DNA from: Aphidius gifuensis
Taxonomy: Eukaryota; Arthropoda; Insecta; Hymenoptera; Braconidae
Direction: 5' to 3'
Assembly (NCBI RefSeq): GCF_014905175.1
Contig: NC_057789.1
Coordinates: 1,674,001 to 1,738,000 of the forward strand
DNA length: 64,000 nt
A program made the translations under genes and the position numbers. Below, piece after piece: positions 48,409 through 61,376 of this stretch. Numbering within the stretch: position 1 is the first letter of the stretch; each line of letters opens with the position of its first letter. The notes under the pieces are model-generated. The model did not search any database. It saw only the letters and a program-made list of their open reading frames with translations, and was not told where the DNA came from.

Positions 48409-50078
48409 GCTTGAGAATCTACAATTACAACAGGTCCAAAATTTCTTTCAACAACAACAACAACAACAACAACAATTATTTCCACATATTGTTATACCTG
48501 AACAACCTGCTAAAACAGTGAGATTTAGATATAAACTTGAATGTGAAAGTAGAAGATCTGCTAGTAGTATACCAGGACGCAACAGCACACCTGAAAATAA
48601 AACACTTCCAACAATTCGAGTATGTTAATTATTTATTTATTATTATATTATATAATATTTTAATAAATTAATGTTTTTTAATTTTAATTAAATAGGTAAT
48701 TGATTATGTTGGACCAGCATTTGTTTTTGCATCATTAGTTACAAAAGATTCATATAATGATAAATACAGAGCACATCCTCATAATCTTGTTGGAAACAAA
48801 TGCAAAGAAGGTGTTTGTCATTTTAAAATAACTCTAACCGATAATACGGATGTGCTCTTTCCAAATTTGGGAATACAGTGTGTTAAAAAAAATGAAATTA
48901 AAACTTCATTGGAAACAAGAAAAGAATTACGTATTGATCCATTTAGAGGTATTTTATATATATTTTTAAATTATTTTTCTTTTTATTAATTATTTAATTG
49001 TTATTCATTTATATTTTAAAGCTGGTTTTTCACATGCAAATCGATCATATGCATTAAATGTTGTTAGACTTTGTTTTGAAGTTTATCTTCCAAATGAAAA
49101 AGACGAATTTAAATTTCGACTTGAGCCAATTGTTAGTGAACCAATTTTTGATGAAAGTTAGTATATTATAATTAATTAATTGCAAATTTTTATTTGTTAT
49201 TAATATTTGTGTATTTTTTAGAGACATTGTCATCTCTTCGTATCCATAGAGTAGAGCCTTGTTGTGCATCAGCTGCTGGTAGTAAAACTGTCGTATTATT
49301 ATGTGAAAGAGTATGGGAAAATGATATCCAAGTTAGATTTTATGGAGAAAAAAATAATGAAATAATATGGGATAAAAATGCTGTCGTTGAAGATATCTAT
49401 ATACACAAAAAGGTTACTAAAATTTTAATTTATCGTTAGCAATAATTACATTTATAAATAATGTTTTTATTTTTTATTTATTTCAAAGGTTACAATAATA
49501 TTGAAAACACCAAAATATGATTTAAATCCAGATGATAAAGCTGTCAAAGTATTTGTTCAACTTCGTCGACCATCTGATGGTGCAGTTGGTGAACCAAGAC
49601 CATTTGAAATGATACAGATTGGTGCAGGTAGGCCCTTATTTTGGTCATCAAAAAAAACAAACAATTCATGAAAATTCTTATATACCGAAAAAAGCAATAC
49701 CAATTGATTCATCAATTATCCCAAATAATAATATTACATTAAAATCGAACAGCTCAAATTATTATTGTTATTTTTTTTTAATTATTGTTTTTTAGTGTGT
49801 GGAATATTGTGTTGTTTTTATTGTTGAAATTGTTGATTGTATGATTTTTCTAGTAATTTATAAAATTGTTAATTATTCTATTTTTAATTTCAGACTTTTT
49901 TTTTTCTTTTTGTTTTGTTTAATAATGAGCTGTTATTTAATTTTGTGATTTATTTAAACTTTTATTTTTATTTTTAAATTAATTCGTAGATGACCCTGAT
50001 TATTTAAAACGCAAGAGAATTAAATATGATAATGATGAAACTCTAAATAGTCTACGGAGATTACAAAATTCCAATTAA
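48203..50078 (+). CDS. Dorsal tandem duplicate: Rel homology region plus NLS only
   Basis: Exons 48203-48251, 48339-48619, 48696-48948, 49022-49156, 49222-49412, 49489-49627 and 49990-50078 encode 378 residues. Intron positions and phases equal those of dorsal. A polyQ leader precedes the Rel domain. The recognition loop is altered by three extra residues (RFRYKLECESRRSASSIPG at 78-96). The IPT domain is intact and YLKRKRIKYDN follows. GAA of dorsal has become TAA at 50076-50078, ending the protein right after the nuclear signal. The activation exons are deleted, and only a degraded trace of the last exon remains near 50203. Read-through of the IPT exon would end at 49671 after GRPLFWSSKKTNNS. 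It may act as a competitor or modulator of Dorsal dimers. Confidence 0.88.
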
Positions 50079-50708
50079 AATTAGTAAGTACTTTCATGTT
50101 AAAAAAAAAAAAAATTGTTATAAATTTTTTATATAATGTTTTATATTATTTATACAAAAAAAAAGATAAATTTTTGATAATATATTTTTTTTGTTGTTGT
50201 AGCAAACTGTTGATGCTGCCCATCAACATGAAACTGATGATTGACGTAATTGTACAATTATTTATTAAATTTATATGCTAATTTCTGGAAATTTAAGTCT
50301 CAACAAATTTTTTATTATAAAATTTAAAACTATTTTTAAACATTAATTTATAAATAAAATATCTAACAATTATTATAAAATTTTTTTTTACTTTATTTCA
50401 TGTTTTTTTTTTTTATAAAAATTAATATTAGTAATAACAATAATATTTAACAAAATAAAATACTCAAAGGGTTTTTAAAAATGTCATTGTCTATTTCCAC
50501 GAATAAAATATGATGACTTTCATTTTTTTCTTCGCATATTTTCGTTACTTTCCCACGCTATTTATTCACACATGTTTTTTCTAAGCTTTTGAAAATAATT
50601 TTCTCAAGTTTTATGCCGTGTTTAGTTGTGTTCCATCAGTTGGCTTGACAGCACTTGTTAATTTTCTGCAAAATATTATTTTTTAAATACTTTTAATTAA
50701 ATTAAAAA
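50079..50708. other. Relic dorsal 3' exons and upstream region of the diverged Rel gene
   Basis: After the stop, a consensus donor (GTAAGT, 50084) and a trace of the dorsal final exon (CAAACTGTTGATGCTGCCCA from 50203, ending in a stop) survive. The ~200 bp before 50709 include a less AT-rich patch near 50560-50660, likely the promoter of the next gene. Confidence 0.6.
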
Positions 50709-52472
50709 ATGAGTTTTTATAATACACCTTTCATTGAAATTGTCGAACAGCCAGCATCCGCAACTCGTTTTCGATATACTGGTGAAAATCGTACAGAAAC
50801 ATTGTTGGGTAGAAGTTCAACAAAAACAACAAAAACATATTTTAAAATAAAAGTAAATAATTTAATTTTCAACTCAATAATAAATTCGTCTATTTTTTCT
50901 TTCTATAAATAAATAATTTTAAATTTAATTTATAGATTCATAATTTACAAGGTCCAGCAAGAGTTTCAGTATCATGTGTTAGTAAAAATGATCCATATCA
51001 TATACATTCTCATGGTTTACGATTTAAAGATAATAATGTAAAAAATATTGAGTGTGTAAATGGCATTGTTTATTTTAATTTAACACCAGATAATCCAGTT
51101 ATGGAATTTAAAAAAATTGGTATTCAATCATGCAAAAAAAATGAAGTAGATCAATTCATCAGAGCAAAAATGTTGATGGGACATGATCCATGTAATGGTA
51201 AATGCATTATTAATTATATAAATTTTTATTATCAATCAATTAAAACAATGTTTAATGTTATTATTAAATTTATTTACAGCTGGATTTGATTGTGCATATT
51301 ACAGTTCATCGTCATTTGATTTATCAGCAGTTCGTTTGGCTATTCAAGCATTTGTCAAAGTTCCAATGATAAATACTGTTGTACCAATTGAAACAGCTGT
51401 TACAGAAATAATCTATGATTCAAGTAATTATATTAATTAACAATTATAAAATTATTATACATTTAAATAGTGTTAATTTGTTTTTTTTTTTTGTTTTAGA
51501 AACTGCTAATAATGGAATGACCATTTGTTCTGTTAGCCATGACAGTGTACCAGCAAGTGGTGGACAAAAAATAATTATTTTAACTGAAAAAATATATAAA
51601 ACCGATATTGAAGTTTGGTTTTATCAATTGAATGATGAAGATGATGTCATTTGGAAAGCACCAGGTATATTTGAACCAGAAGATATTCATTATCAGGTAA
51701 ATAAATCATAAATTTATGTTTAATATCATTAGAAAATAATTTATAAATTATTATTTAGAGAGCAATTACATTGAAAACACCAGCGTATTCAAATTTGAAT
51801 ATTAAAGAACCAGTTACAATTTTTATACAACTTTATCGTCGATCAAATAAAGCCAACAGTGAATTTCACGAAATTAAATTTGTTCCAGGTAAACATATAT
51901 AGAAATAATATTTTGTAAAATTTTAATTATTAATTGAAACATAATGTAACATGATGATTTAATATTTTAATAAATTATTTTTAGACATAGAAACAACTGA
52001 GATAAGAAAAAGAAAAAGAAATGCATTGGGTAACAGCTCAAACTTTTTTGATGAAAATTCATTTGAATATTGCACTTGTATTAATTGTCCACAACATGCT
52101 GGTGTTAATACAGCTTATCCAGCTGTTGCTATTGATGATTTATCACAAATTAATACTGAAACAATCAACACCCAAAATTATAATGAACTATCAAAGACAA
52201 CAAAAGCAAATTCAATGAGCAATTTTGTTGACAATATTAGTGGTAATGATAATAAGCTAGTTTTAAAATCATTGGGAATTAAAAATAATAATTGTGCTCA
52301 ACTAATTAATGTGAATAATAATTTTGAAGAGCATCAGCAAACACCTGGTGATATTATTGAAAATTTAGATCCATCAGGTCTTGTGGAAGTATTGTCAGAA
52401 AGCTTGTCAAGTGTTAAAATTAATTCTGACGATCTTAAATTATTTGATTCAATTTATTGTTCGAAACAATAA
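50709..52472 (+). CDS. Highly diverged Dorsal-like Rel protein
   Basis: Six exons: 50709-50852, 50936-51197, 51280-51423, 51500-51696, 51759-51888 and 51985-52472; 454 residues. There is no Gln-rich leader. The Rel domain starts at residue 7 (PFIEIVEQPAS), but the loop is RFRYTGENRTETLLG at 20-34. The family Cys is replaced by Gly25 and the SAGSIPG segment is lost, while Glu26 and Arg28 remain. The IPT domain is recognisable (VPASGGQKIIILTEKIY, DVIWKAPGIF) and a basic signal RKRKR lies at 300-304. The C-terminal 150 residues are Asn-rich and acidic. They end LVEVLSESLSSVKINSDDL, amphipathic and similar in style to an activation domain. Intron positions follow dorsal, so it arose by DNA duplication and diverged fast. 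Confidence 0.87.
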
Positions 52473-54707
52473 TCAAAATCATATTGATAATCATAAAATT
52501 ATTATCATAAATAATAAAATTTCAAATTTAATAAATAATTGTTTATTGTTTATTTATTTTATTTATTTTTTTACTATACTAATTTTTAACTATTTTACAT
52601 TTTTTTTTTTTTTTTTCTTTAGGTAATTTTTTCTTTTGAACAGGACATCAAATTATTTATGTTTTACATTTTTTTTTTTTTTTTTTTTTGTATCGTTTAC
52701 CCTGTTGTATAGTGGTATACAAAAATCACTGGTTATTAAAATTGATAATTGATCGAAAAAAAAAAAAAAATGAAAAATCGAAATAAAAAATGAAGAAAAA
52801 AATTAATTTAATTTTTTCGTGAATGTGTTTTAATGGATGCTATGTTAATTAATTTTTGGTCTTGTTTAATTTAAGCATTATTTCCTTAATTTGTTTATTG
52901 CATTTTTTAAGGATGCCATTGTTTTTTTTTTTTTTTTTTTTATCATTGTCAAGGTACTATTTTGAAGCAGACACGTGTAAAAAGTACCAATTAATTTTTG
53001 TTAATTTCAATTTAAATCGAGGATGATGGATAATTAAAATAAAAATAAAAAAACAATAAACTATTTAATAAAACAATTAATTAAATTGTTTATTTATTTT
53101 AAATAAAAATCAGCTGTTTATTTTTTATAAACAATTTGAAAAAAAGAGACAAAAAAAATTTGAAAATATCTTTGGATTTGTTGAATGTTTTAATGAGTTT
53201 TTGTTTTTGTTATTTATAAATCCTCCTTGTGTTTACATTATATTATTTTTTATTAAAAAAAAAAAACAATAATAATTTTATATTTGTTTATAACTTTACA
53301 CACATTGTGCATAATAATTTATTTGCAATGTTTAAAGTCAAACAATAATCATTCACACAAATAAATTTACCCACAATTGTAATGTCATTTTTTTAATTAA
53401 ATAATAATTAAATTAATAATGCAGGGTATTAAACAATTAAAAAAAAATCTATTTCCATTTTTTTTATTGGTTTTTCGAAGATTATTATTACTTTTTTTCT
53501 TTTTTCTATACATTGAACAACTTGAGCGGCGCAAAAATTAAGAAGCCATGATTGAAATTATTTTAAAATTATTACGTACAATTATTATTTATTTTTTCAT
53601 GCACCGCTTATACCATAATGTCTTAAATAATAATTTCATTTAAAAAAAAAAAACGATATTGGTAAATGCCAGACTCGCAGCTCTGTTATACAATTTATTG
53701 ATTAAAAAAAAAAACTAATAAAATTAAAATTTCCATTGAATTTTAATAGCTTTTTTTCTTTTCGATTTTGAAATTTGACAAATAAAAAATTCACACGCAG
53801 ACATTCGTAAATTAAATTTGATTTTATAATAAAAAAAAAAAAAATTATCATCACCCTCACACAAGTGTTCATTTTACACTATAATTAAATATTTTTTTTT
53901 TTCTTAAATAAGTTTATTTTTTTTTTTTTGTTTGTTTTTTGTTATTTAGTTTTATTACAAAACTGTGTCTCGCGAATAAAAGCCAGATGGCGACAAGTAC
54001 CACGTTGACAAGGTCTATTTGCTCATAAATCATTAAAATAATATTTATTACAATATGCTTTTGTTGGAAGTGCGCAATTAATAATTATAAAATCACAATT
54101 TGATTTTACAATTACCATGATGATAAACTATATTTAATTTATTTTTTTAAATTTTTATATTATTTTATTAACGATGAATTAGAGCTTTACATCATTTGGT
54201 GATATCGAGGAAGACTAGAATTGCAATGAGCCAAGTTTTTTTTTATCGTGACAATTATTTGCAACGTAAAATTTTATCAAGTCAACTCGTCACAACTCTA
54301 GAAGACTTTTTATTTATTATTATTAAAACTGTATTATTTAAAAAATTTTATTTTTTTTATTTATTCATTTTTGTTCTTGCAATTGAGAGGATTTTATGAT
54401 TAAACATAAAGGCGTCAATTTATATTTGTTTTTTGTTTATTTTAAATTATTACAATTTACAATTTACGCGCGGTATTTAAAATTATAAAAAAAAAAAAAA
54501 AAATTCTTTTATTTAATCAGTTCTATCCAACTGAGTTGAACATTCTGTTTGTAAATATTATTTATTTAAATTACGTTAAAATATTATTTTTTTTAAATTC
54601 ATTTTGTCGATGATAAATGACGACGCCATTATAATCCTCCAATTTTACTTACTTAAAAACATTTTTACAATTAAAAATTTGTTTTTTTTTTTTCTTTATT
54701 ATATTTA
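52473..54707. other. Intergenic region downstream of the Rel cluster
   Basis: AT-rich with very long T runs (52597-52616, 52670-52689, 52922-52940) and no supported gene. A slightly less AT-rich patch near 53945-54015 (CTGTGTCTCGCGAATAAAAGCC) and one near 54185-54305 are unexplained. Confidence 0.5.
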
Positions 54708-57700
54708 TTATGCGTCCTCATAATCTTCATCAACTCCATCTTCTACATCATCATCTTCTTCATCTGTAAAATTTAAATAATTAGTACATTTAAATTATAA
54801 ATTTTTTGTATTTTTTATTAATTAATTTATTATACCTTCTGCTTCATCAATATCTTCATCACCTTCAACCTCATCTTCAGGCTCAACTTCATCTTCTTCA
54901 CCATCAATATCTTCTTCTTCATCTTCAACTTCATCATCAAGTTCTTCCTCATCAATGTCACCACCGTTTTCTTCTTTTTTTTGTTTTTTTACATCATCAT
55001 TTTTTTCCTAAACAAACAAAATACATTTAAACAATTAATTATTAATATTTATAATCAAAAATAGAATAGCTAAATGAAGCAGATGTTTCTCCAGGTCATT
55101 CGAAATATATATAGACAAAAGTAGGGGATGATAATAATGATACTCAGTGTGTGGTGTTAAATAATTTAAGGGGAAAAATAAATAAAATCAAGCAAGCTGA
55201 TGCGCGTGTCTGGTGCACCCCGTTCTAGTTACAAAATCTGGAATACAGGGATAAAATATTCAAAATCCAATAATAAATATAAATCTTTATATTTTTCACT
55301 GAGCTAAATAACTGACCCCATATTTTTTTTATCCAACTGCTAAATATTTATTTCAATAAAAGAAAAAAAAAAATAGATATTGCATAATTTTGTTTATTTT
55401 TTTTTCTCGAATTGTATATAAGAGTTCAAAGTAACGCCAATGAATTTGGCATTGGAATAAAGTAATAAATGTAATATTATAGAAAATAAAAATATACATA
55501 ATAAATATGTAGCCAGTCACTAATCACAAGGTCTCACGAGATAACCTGATCATTCAACAAGCACATTTTAATTTTTTTTTATTTTATAAATTGCATTTAA
55601 AAATTGATTTTTTCTACGTAAAATTGTCATTATAAAGATCGTTTTTTTAATTGTAATAATAATTTAGATATATTGGTTTTTTAATTATAAATAAAACAAA
55701 CCTTTTTGCCGAATAAAATGAATAAAAATGATAGCATTGATAGAATCATTGCTACAATAAGTTTTTTTTAAATAAATTTTATACTTTTGTGAATTATCTG
55801 AATGACATAACACGACGAGTGCAAAATTCTATAATTAAAAATAGCTAAAATTCATAATAATAATTATGTCTCGACGTTATTATTTAAATTCGTGAAATTA
55901 AATTTTTTTTTCTATTTTAAATTCCATTAAAAATAAATAAATGAATTTATAATTTAAATATTTTTTTAAGTTTCACTTAAACAAAGCTATAATTAATTAA
56001 TATTTATTTTAAAATTGAAAAATTGATTGCATGAGGATCAGGAGAACAGGGCACCAGTGTCGTTAAAAATATTAATTTTAAAATTTCCCGCTTGATTTTC
56101 TGCTCAGTTGACAAGCTAGAAAACTGTATTATCAAAATATTTAAATTAAAATTTTTTTACTCCACATTATCCCTTTAATTAAAAATAAAAATCATTGATT
56201 AATTAATATCAATTCTTTTTACATAATTAAAAAACCAAAAAAAAAAAAAAAAAAATTCCATTAAAAAAATTATTTATATATTAGTTAACAAAAAAAATAC
56301 TTTCAATGAAAAAAAAAAATTTAACCCTAATGAAAATAACAGCAAATGTTTGTTGAATAATTAAATAAAAAAAAAAAAATTAAATATTAAAAAATTGTTA
56401 TCGTTATTTGTTATCAATTATCAATAACAATGTGTTACACTTGAAATGAGGTCATCGACAATCCAATGGTCGAAAGACTCCACCCCCAATTTCCTATAGG
56501 GGTTTTATCAATTGTTTAATTTTTTTTTTTTAATTCTCTTCATTTCGAGGGATATATTTTACATCCCTTATTTTTCAGAGTACTGTCAACAACCCCCCAA
56601 GCCCATCACAGTACATTTTCAACAACAAAAACCTATGATGGGGTTGAAACAACGTGTGTGTTTTTGTGTTTGGCTGTATGTGTTTGGCCCTTTATTCAGA
56701 AATCGATTGCATAATATACCATTGAAGTAACATTGCGGGTGTTAAATATACACACACAAATACTTATAGATAATATTTTCTACTATCAATAAATCGGAGT
56801 AAAAAAATAAAATATTTGGATTACGCGTGTGGGCTTGAGTTTAAAAAGAAGCCGGTTTTTATAATCCACGTGACGACTACAAGATAATAATAATAATATA
56901 TTAAACAAATAAAACTAATCAGTAGCTGTAAAATAAATAAAAAAAAAAAAAATGAAATTATAATAATTATTTCAAGCTAGTAAGATGATGATAATAAAAA
57001 ATATAAAATTTTATCTGATAATGAAATTTCATAAATCTTGAAATAACAAAATATGCTGAATGAGGTATTAAAAAAATTATATATAAAAATGAAGAGCAAT
57101 GTTTTCTAAAAAGTTGGTAAAACGAGTGTAGGAAAACGCTGGCTTGTATATAAAAAAAAAAGAGGAGAGAGCGAGAGAGGAGAGAAGAGATTGTTGGTGA
57201 GGTGTAACGAAGGAAGGAGAGAAAAATAAAAGTAAAGTTAGTTTTGTAGTAGCAAGTTGAAGGAGGATAGAAAGTACAAGATAGTATGTAAAAGCATCGA
57301 GTTAATATGTATGAGAAAAAAGGGGAAAAAAAAAAAAAAATGTACGAGAGACAAGATGAGGAGAGACGCGCGCGAATCACCAACGATATCATAATACAAC
57401 ATATAGCATTGCGCCGACTGCTAACATTTCGAAAATAAAAAAAAAAAAAAATATAAAGCAATTTATATTAATTAAATTAATAATTCAAATTACTAATAAT
57501 GACATGTTTGTTTACACCAATGACAATCGAAACACAAAAAAAAAAAAAAAACATTTCGATTCGAAATAAATTTCGAATTTTTCTTTATTTTTCAAAATCA
57601 ATTATCAACAGTGTTTATTGATAGAAAAAAAAAAAAAAATGATATTTATTTTTATCCTCAGTTATATATATATTATTGATTAATTAAAATACAAACATGA

Positions 57701-59111
57701 CATTATTGTACACGTATTATTAACCTATAGTAACTATTATTTATTAACTTAAAAATTCACGAAAAAAAAAAAAAATATATAGAAAAATCACATGACCACA
57801 AATTGAGGACAGTATATATAAAAATGCGCGGGAGTTGATTTAAAGATGTTGAAAAAATAATAATAATAAAATTTAGCAAATATAATAAAATAATAATAAA
57901 AAAATAATGATGACAGCGATGCAAGAAAATGGCGTCTGACCGGCGTCGAAATATGGTGGAATAAAATGAGTATAAATTTCGAATAAAATTTTTTGTAAAT
58001 AAAAATCAACTAATTAAATTAATTAATAAAATTTAAATATTATTTTTTTTAATTATCAATAAGCACATGTTATTGAAAAATTTATATGAAAAATTTGGAG
58101 TAATTTTATTAATTTTTTTTTGAATTAAATTTTATTTTTTTCAAGGATAAATGTATGAAAAAAAAAAAAATGATATTTTTGCGGGGTTCCCTTGACTTCC
58201 TTATCTTTTAATGTCTCAACCAACACATTGATATAATATATTGTTGGATTGAGGAGAGAAATGCGAGTATACGGGATTGGTAATTATAGACGGCATTGTG
58301 ACGAGCCGACAGGGGTGATCAACCGAAGCCACGCGACCGTTTACTTTTATTTTTTTCTAATAATGGCGTCTCACAGTATATTGTAAATTAAATATTAGAA
58401 ATAATAATTTAAATATCTATTAGTTTTTTTGATCTCTAGTATATTCTTAAAAATTTGCTCCATTAATATCATTGGTCCATTTGTTTGTGTGCATGTATGA
58501 ACTAACCGACCTCTCTTCCAATACAATTGCTCCCTCTGCTCCAAAAACGCACGCTTGTTATTTCTATATTTTAACCTCGGCATATATATTATATTTTTTT
58601 ATTTATAAAAAATTTTTTTCTATCAACTATTAATGTATCAATGTGAAAAAATTTTTTTCATTAATAACTGTTATTTTATTTGCCAGCAATTAATGCCGGC
58701 CGGCATATTTTCAATTCACGTTTTTATTATTTTTGTTGCTCTAAAAATGAAAATAAATACAATTATATAAATAAACCGATAAATAATAGTGTAATTGTAA
58801 TTTCTATTAATTAGTTATTAATGTTGATGAAAAAAAAATTATAAAAATTAATGGACGTCAAAAATGAGTACGCGTCCTAATAATTTTCCCGCTTGAATTG
58901 GAGTAAGTCAATAAAAAAAAAAAACACCACTGGTCGTAAAAAATTAACAGCAACAAATTAATATTAATAATATATTATAGAATAATAATTATTAACTTAC
59001 CTCAGCCGCCCTCTTGATACCTCCTTTGAGATCGCATTTTGCGTCACCAGACGCCTTTTCGTTTTCCGTTGATTTCTCAATAGCAACATCATTGTTTTCC
59101 TTGGTACTCAT
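54708..59111 (-). CDS. Prothymosin-alpha-like acidic nuclear protein
   Basis: Three exons: 59111-59001, 55007-54836 and 54763-54708, encoding 112 residues. The N-terminus (MSTKENNDVAIEKSTENEK) is polar. A split basic signal KRAAEEKNDDVKKQKK straddles the first junction, and residues from about 53 onward are almost entirely Glu/Asp, ending YEDA. The basic pair resembles the KRAAE...KKQK element of vertebrate prothymosin alpha, though here it precedes rather than follows the acidic tract. Prothymosins are disordered histone-H1-binding nuclear proteins. The start ATG is preceded by a T-rich leader. The first intron is 4 kb, exceptional for such a small gene in this window. Confidence 0.8.
55008..59000. 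other. Prothymosin intron 1 with GA-rich tracts
   Basis: No exon supported. It contains a purine-rich GAGA tract (57155-57370, e.g. GAGGAGAGAGCGAGAGAGG) ending in a CG-rich spot GACGCGCGCG, and a less AT-rich segment near 58185-58345 (GACGAGCCGACAGGGG, CCACGCGACCG). These could be GAGA-factor-type enhancer elements. ORFs crossing the purine tract are low-complexity artefacts. Confidence 0.5.
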
Positions 59112-61376
59112 CTTGTTTAATTTTTTTTTTTTTTTTTAAATATATATACTATATATTAGCTAATTAATTAATAATTAATTATGTGCGTTAACGTTGATTT
59201 GGTATAACCGAAACAACAATGTAGCACAATAATACTTTTTTATTTATTTTTTGAAAAACTTGATGTTGTGGCCGTAAAACGTAAACGTGTTATGATGTTG
59301 TAGTAGTAATATGGTTGCGTGAAAAAACACGAAAAAAAAAAAAAAAAATTAAAGAGAACCTCGAGGTGAGTGAGTTAGAGAATGCGGTAAAGTCCTCGCG
59401 CGGCGTCGGTTTCCGGCGAAATGCCCGAGAGAGCAGCGTCGTCAGGCAAAAATTGTAGTGGGAGAAATGACGGTGTCACGATTGTATGCCACGGGGTGCG
59501 GACAGAGGGGTGTTAAAATAGAAATGGATAAGCGAGGGGGACAAGAGGGTGATACTTCAAAAGAGAGCAAGAGAGAGGGAGAAGCTGAGAGAGAGGGAGA
59601 GACACTACGGTCTACGAGTGAGGGAGAAAAAAAAATAAATACAGAAATGATAAATGTAAATATCATTTTTTTTAAATTTAATTATTTAATTAATATTAAT
59701 AATTTATAATAAATATTAGTTTTTTTTCTTTTTTTTTCATGACTTGTTTTATAGTTTTACTTTTTTTTTTTTTTATTTACGACCGGCATATATATCGGCT
59801 TTGTTTAAAAATGAAGATGGCGCGTCTTTGAAACTCAATAAATCGCTGATTGGTTTATGTTTTTATATAATTTTTTTTAAATAATAAAAATTATGTATTA
59901 TTTATAATTGTTAATTAAAATTTTTTTTATGTAATTTAATGTTTAATTATTGATAATTTATTTGATGATTAATTTATTGGTTTATTAAAATCATTGATTG
60001 ACGAGGGGTTCGAGAGTTCATTGTGTTGATTGAACGTCCGGTTCGAGGCTACATGTCGCTTGGATTCAAAATTCCTACTTTGGCGTTCTTTCGGCGCTGA
60101 TTGTTCATGTTTTTTTTTTTTTTCTTTCATTTAGTAATTTTTATGTTGTAATTTTAATTTGATTAATTATTAAAGTTAAAGAATTTATAGACTTTTTTAA
60201 TTGATAATTTTTGTTTGAAAAAAAAAAAATCTAGCGACATGTTTTGATGGGTATAGATGTCGCCAGCGTCAATTTAAAATGTGAGCGATGTTTTTTGAAA
60301 TATCTTGAATGACTGTGGCTTTTTATTCGTATCACACACAAAATTAGACAACAATTTTTTTACCCCAAAATTCATTCAATATATCAGCGTTCAATCGACA
60401 TTATGGGAAACAAAATCGATGATGTTACTTGGATAATTCCATATAATTTTTTTATCAATTATTCTATTATTAAAATAACAACTGTCTTATGATCGGTCTC
60501 CCAGAAATTCGATTGGTAATAAAATATCGTTTAACTCGGTTTAATTAATAAATGCATATTATTTTTTATGGATCGATGAAAAAAATTCAAATATCGTTTC
60601 TGCAGCATGATAGGAAAAATTTTATACTGATAAATTTGTTTTTACCCTAAAAAATATTTTTAGAAATTGAAAATCACCTCTGCTCACAGCTCCTGTAAGC
60701 AGCATATTAGAAAATTTTTTATATAATTACAAATTAATTTTCTATTTTTTTCTGACTAATTAGAAAAAAAAAAAACGTAATGAAATTGTAAAAATAAGAC
60801 AAAACACCACAATGATGCGCGTGTATGAAAATAATTTGTACACATTGCGCCGCTTGGTGAATATACAGAGATAAAAAATTGAATTTAGTCAATTACTATC
60901 CGATCTCTATTCTTCCTTATCTTTCCTCCTTTTTTTTCTAACTAATTGATCAATCTTTGCAATTGTTATGAAAATTAATTTCAAAGATTAAACCTTTAAT
61001 CATTTATTATTTTGTTAGCTATTATTTAACCCAGTTTATTTAATTAATTTTTCAAATCAACTATCATAGATAACTGTCCCAAATAAAGACCAAATCCGCG
61101 AAAAATTCAAGGTAAACAAGTCTCATTCAATGACTCAATATAATAAAAATTAACAATCACACGTTGCCCACCAAAGACGTCATCAACAAATGTTTATCAA
61201 AATAACAAAACTTGTTTGAAAAAAAAAAAGCTTGTTATTGTCCGAAAAAATTTGTTTTTATGTTAATCATAATTTTGAATAATATGTTATCTTATCTGTT
61301 GTATTATAAATAAATTATTATCAACTTTAAAATGTTTATTTATAAAAAATAATTGATAAAAATTTAACAACATAAA
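59112..61376. promoter_or_regulatory. Upstream region of the prothymosin-like gene
   Basis: A CpG-containing island near 59355-59480 (CTCGCGCGGCGTCGG, TTTCCGGCGAAATGCCCG) and a GAGA-rich tract at 59570-59630 lie 250-520 bp upstream of the start codon, as expected for a promoter with GAGA-type elements. Beyond 59760 the region is AT-rich, with a less AT-rich patch near 60000-60100 and no supported gene up to WASHC3. Confidence 0.5.

Noticed and set aside
48312..48521. Asn-rich plus-strand ORF
   Set aside because: Frame-shifted reading of the CAA/CAG polyglutamine tract in the dorsal duplicate.
56967..57461. 164-codon minus-strand ORF
   Set aside because: Low-complexity Phe/Ser frame antisense to a purine-rich tract in the prothymosin intron; no domain and no splice-consistent structure.
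59442..59709. Overlapping ORFs on both strands across the GA-rich tract
   Set aside because: Simple-sequence artefacts in the prothymosin promoter.
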